Shown here: positions 63,883 to 64,000 of the stretch, in pieces
How positions within the stretch are numbered: position 1 is the first letter of the stretch
How the letters are laid out: each line of letters starts with the position of its first letter
Assembly (NCBI RefSeq): GCF_030348765.1
Contig: NZ_JAUCEU010000007.1
Location: 3,903,501-3,967,500, forward strand
Reading direction: 5' to 3'
Origin: Neobacillus sp. CF12
GTDB lineage: Bacteria; Bacillota; Bacilli; Bacillales; Cytobacillaceae
Length of the DNA stretch: 64,000 bases
Notes under the pieces: generated by a model
What the model saw: only the letters and a program-made list of their open reading frames with translations
What the model was told of the DNA's origin: nothing
Database searches by the model: none
Made by a program: the position numbers and the translations under genes

Positions 63883-64000
63883 ATGTCTATTTGGTTTACA
63901 GAAAAGCAAACTGAAAACTTCGGTATCACCATGAAGATAAATAAAACTTTACATACGGAACAAACTGAATTTCAAAAGCTTGATATGGTGGAAACAGAAG
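63883..64000 (+). CDS. speE: Spermidine synthase, N-terminal part
   Basis: The window ends after 39 codons: [20 protein letters not shown], then a segment ending [10 protein letters not shown]. This is the N-terminus of bacterial SpeE, which transfers an aminopropyl group to putrescine. GGAAGG lies before the ATG. The position after pbpG matches B. subtilis ywhE-speE. Confidence 0.88.
   Translation, partial: MSIWFTEKQTENFGITMKINKTLHTEQTEFQKLDMVETE

Overview
The window looks like a chromosomal segment of a sporulating Bacillaceae bacterium. Evidence: low-GC sequence with strong GGAGG ribosome sites; spore genes (gerQ, rsfA, a gamma-type SASP-like gene); bacillithiol genes (bshB2, yojF); and the block from about 51.9 kb to the right edge, which keeps the gene order of the Bacillus subtilis ywdI-ywdK-gerQ / hemQ-pta-lipL-rsfA-ywfO-ywgA / ywhB-ywhC-ywhD-pbpG-speE region. 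A perfect parS site at 51814-51829 also suggests an origin-proximal position. The denitrification and formate genes fit a facultatively anaerobic denitrifier of the Neobacillus/Bacillus bataviensis-azotoformans kind. The species is inference.

Layout. 0-5.8 kb: end of a dicarboxylate/amino-acid symporter, gdhA facing a broken gltC-like regulator, pepT, a tandem-repeat array, and a NERD-domain gene. 5.9-14.5 kb: tetR with an ABC-2 exporter, an ASCH protein, a heterodimeric ABC exporter, and a niaP-like transporter. 14.7-19.4 kb: livKHMGF branched-chain amino-acid uptake. 19.4-29 kb: a B12-binding radical SAM protein, small spore-type genes, a frameshifted ybaK/ebsC-type gene, a twin P-loop ATPase, a propeller-cytochrome c lipoprotein, an AlkD-like glycosylase, a Cof-type phosphatase and a PQQ-type dehydrogenase. 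29-36.6 kb: a complete clade II-type nitrous oxide reductase cluster (nosC-Z-B-D-Y-F plus an unusual YtkA-SurA-like lipoprotein) divergent from a Crp/Fnr regulator. 36.7-38.7 kb: bshB2, yojF, pdxK. 39.2-51.6 kb: a formate dehydrogenase and molybdenum-cofactor island (fdhD, fdnG with an in-frame TGA, fdnH, fdnI, fdhE, mobA, two moeA, moaE, moaD, moeB). 51.8-64 kb: the conserved ywd/ywf/ywh block.

How it fits together. The formate dehydrogenase can feed electrons from formate into the quinone pool outside the membrane, and NosZ can use them to reduce N2O. Promoter geometry supports co-regulation. FNR-type boxes precede nosC, the fnr-like gene and fdhD (the last possibly twice), each with the box centre exactly 29.5 bp upstream of a -10-like hexamer, as at class II (-41.5) activated promoters. 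The catalytic fdnG is split by a TGA. A short bulged hairpin with a GGTCT loop starts 11 nt after the TGA, the layout of the E. coli fdhF SECIS element, so the gene is read as a 995-residue selenoprotein and not a pseudogene.

Non-coding structure is rich. Three intergenic arrays of unrelated or related sequence repeat every 20-21 bp, about two helical turns. A modular dispersed repeat (eight copies) sits mostly at operon ends between 44.5 and 61 kb, and one copy supplies the last codons of fdhE.
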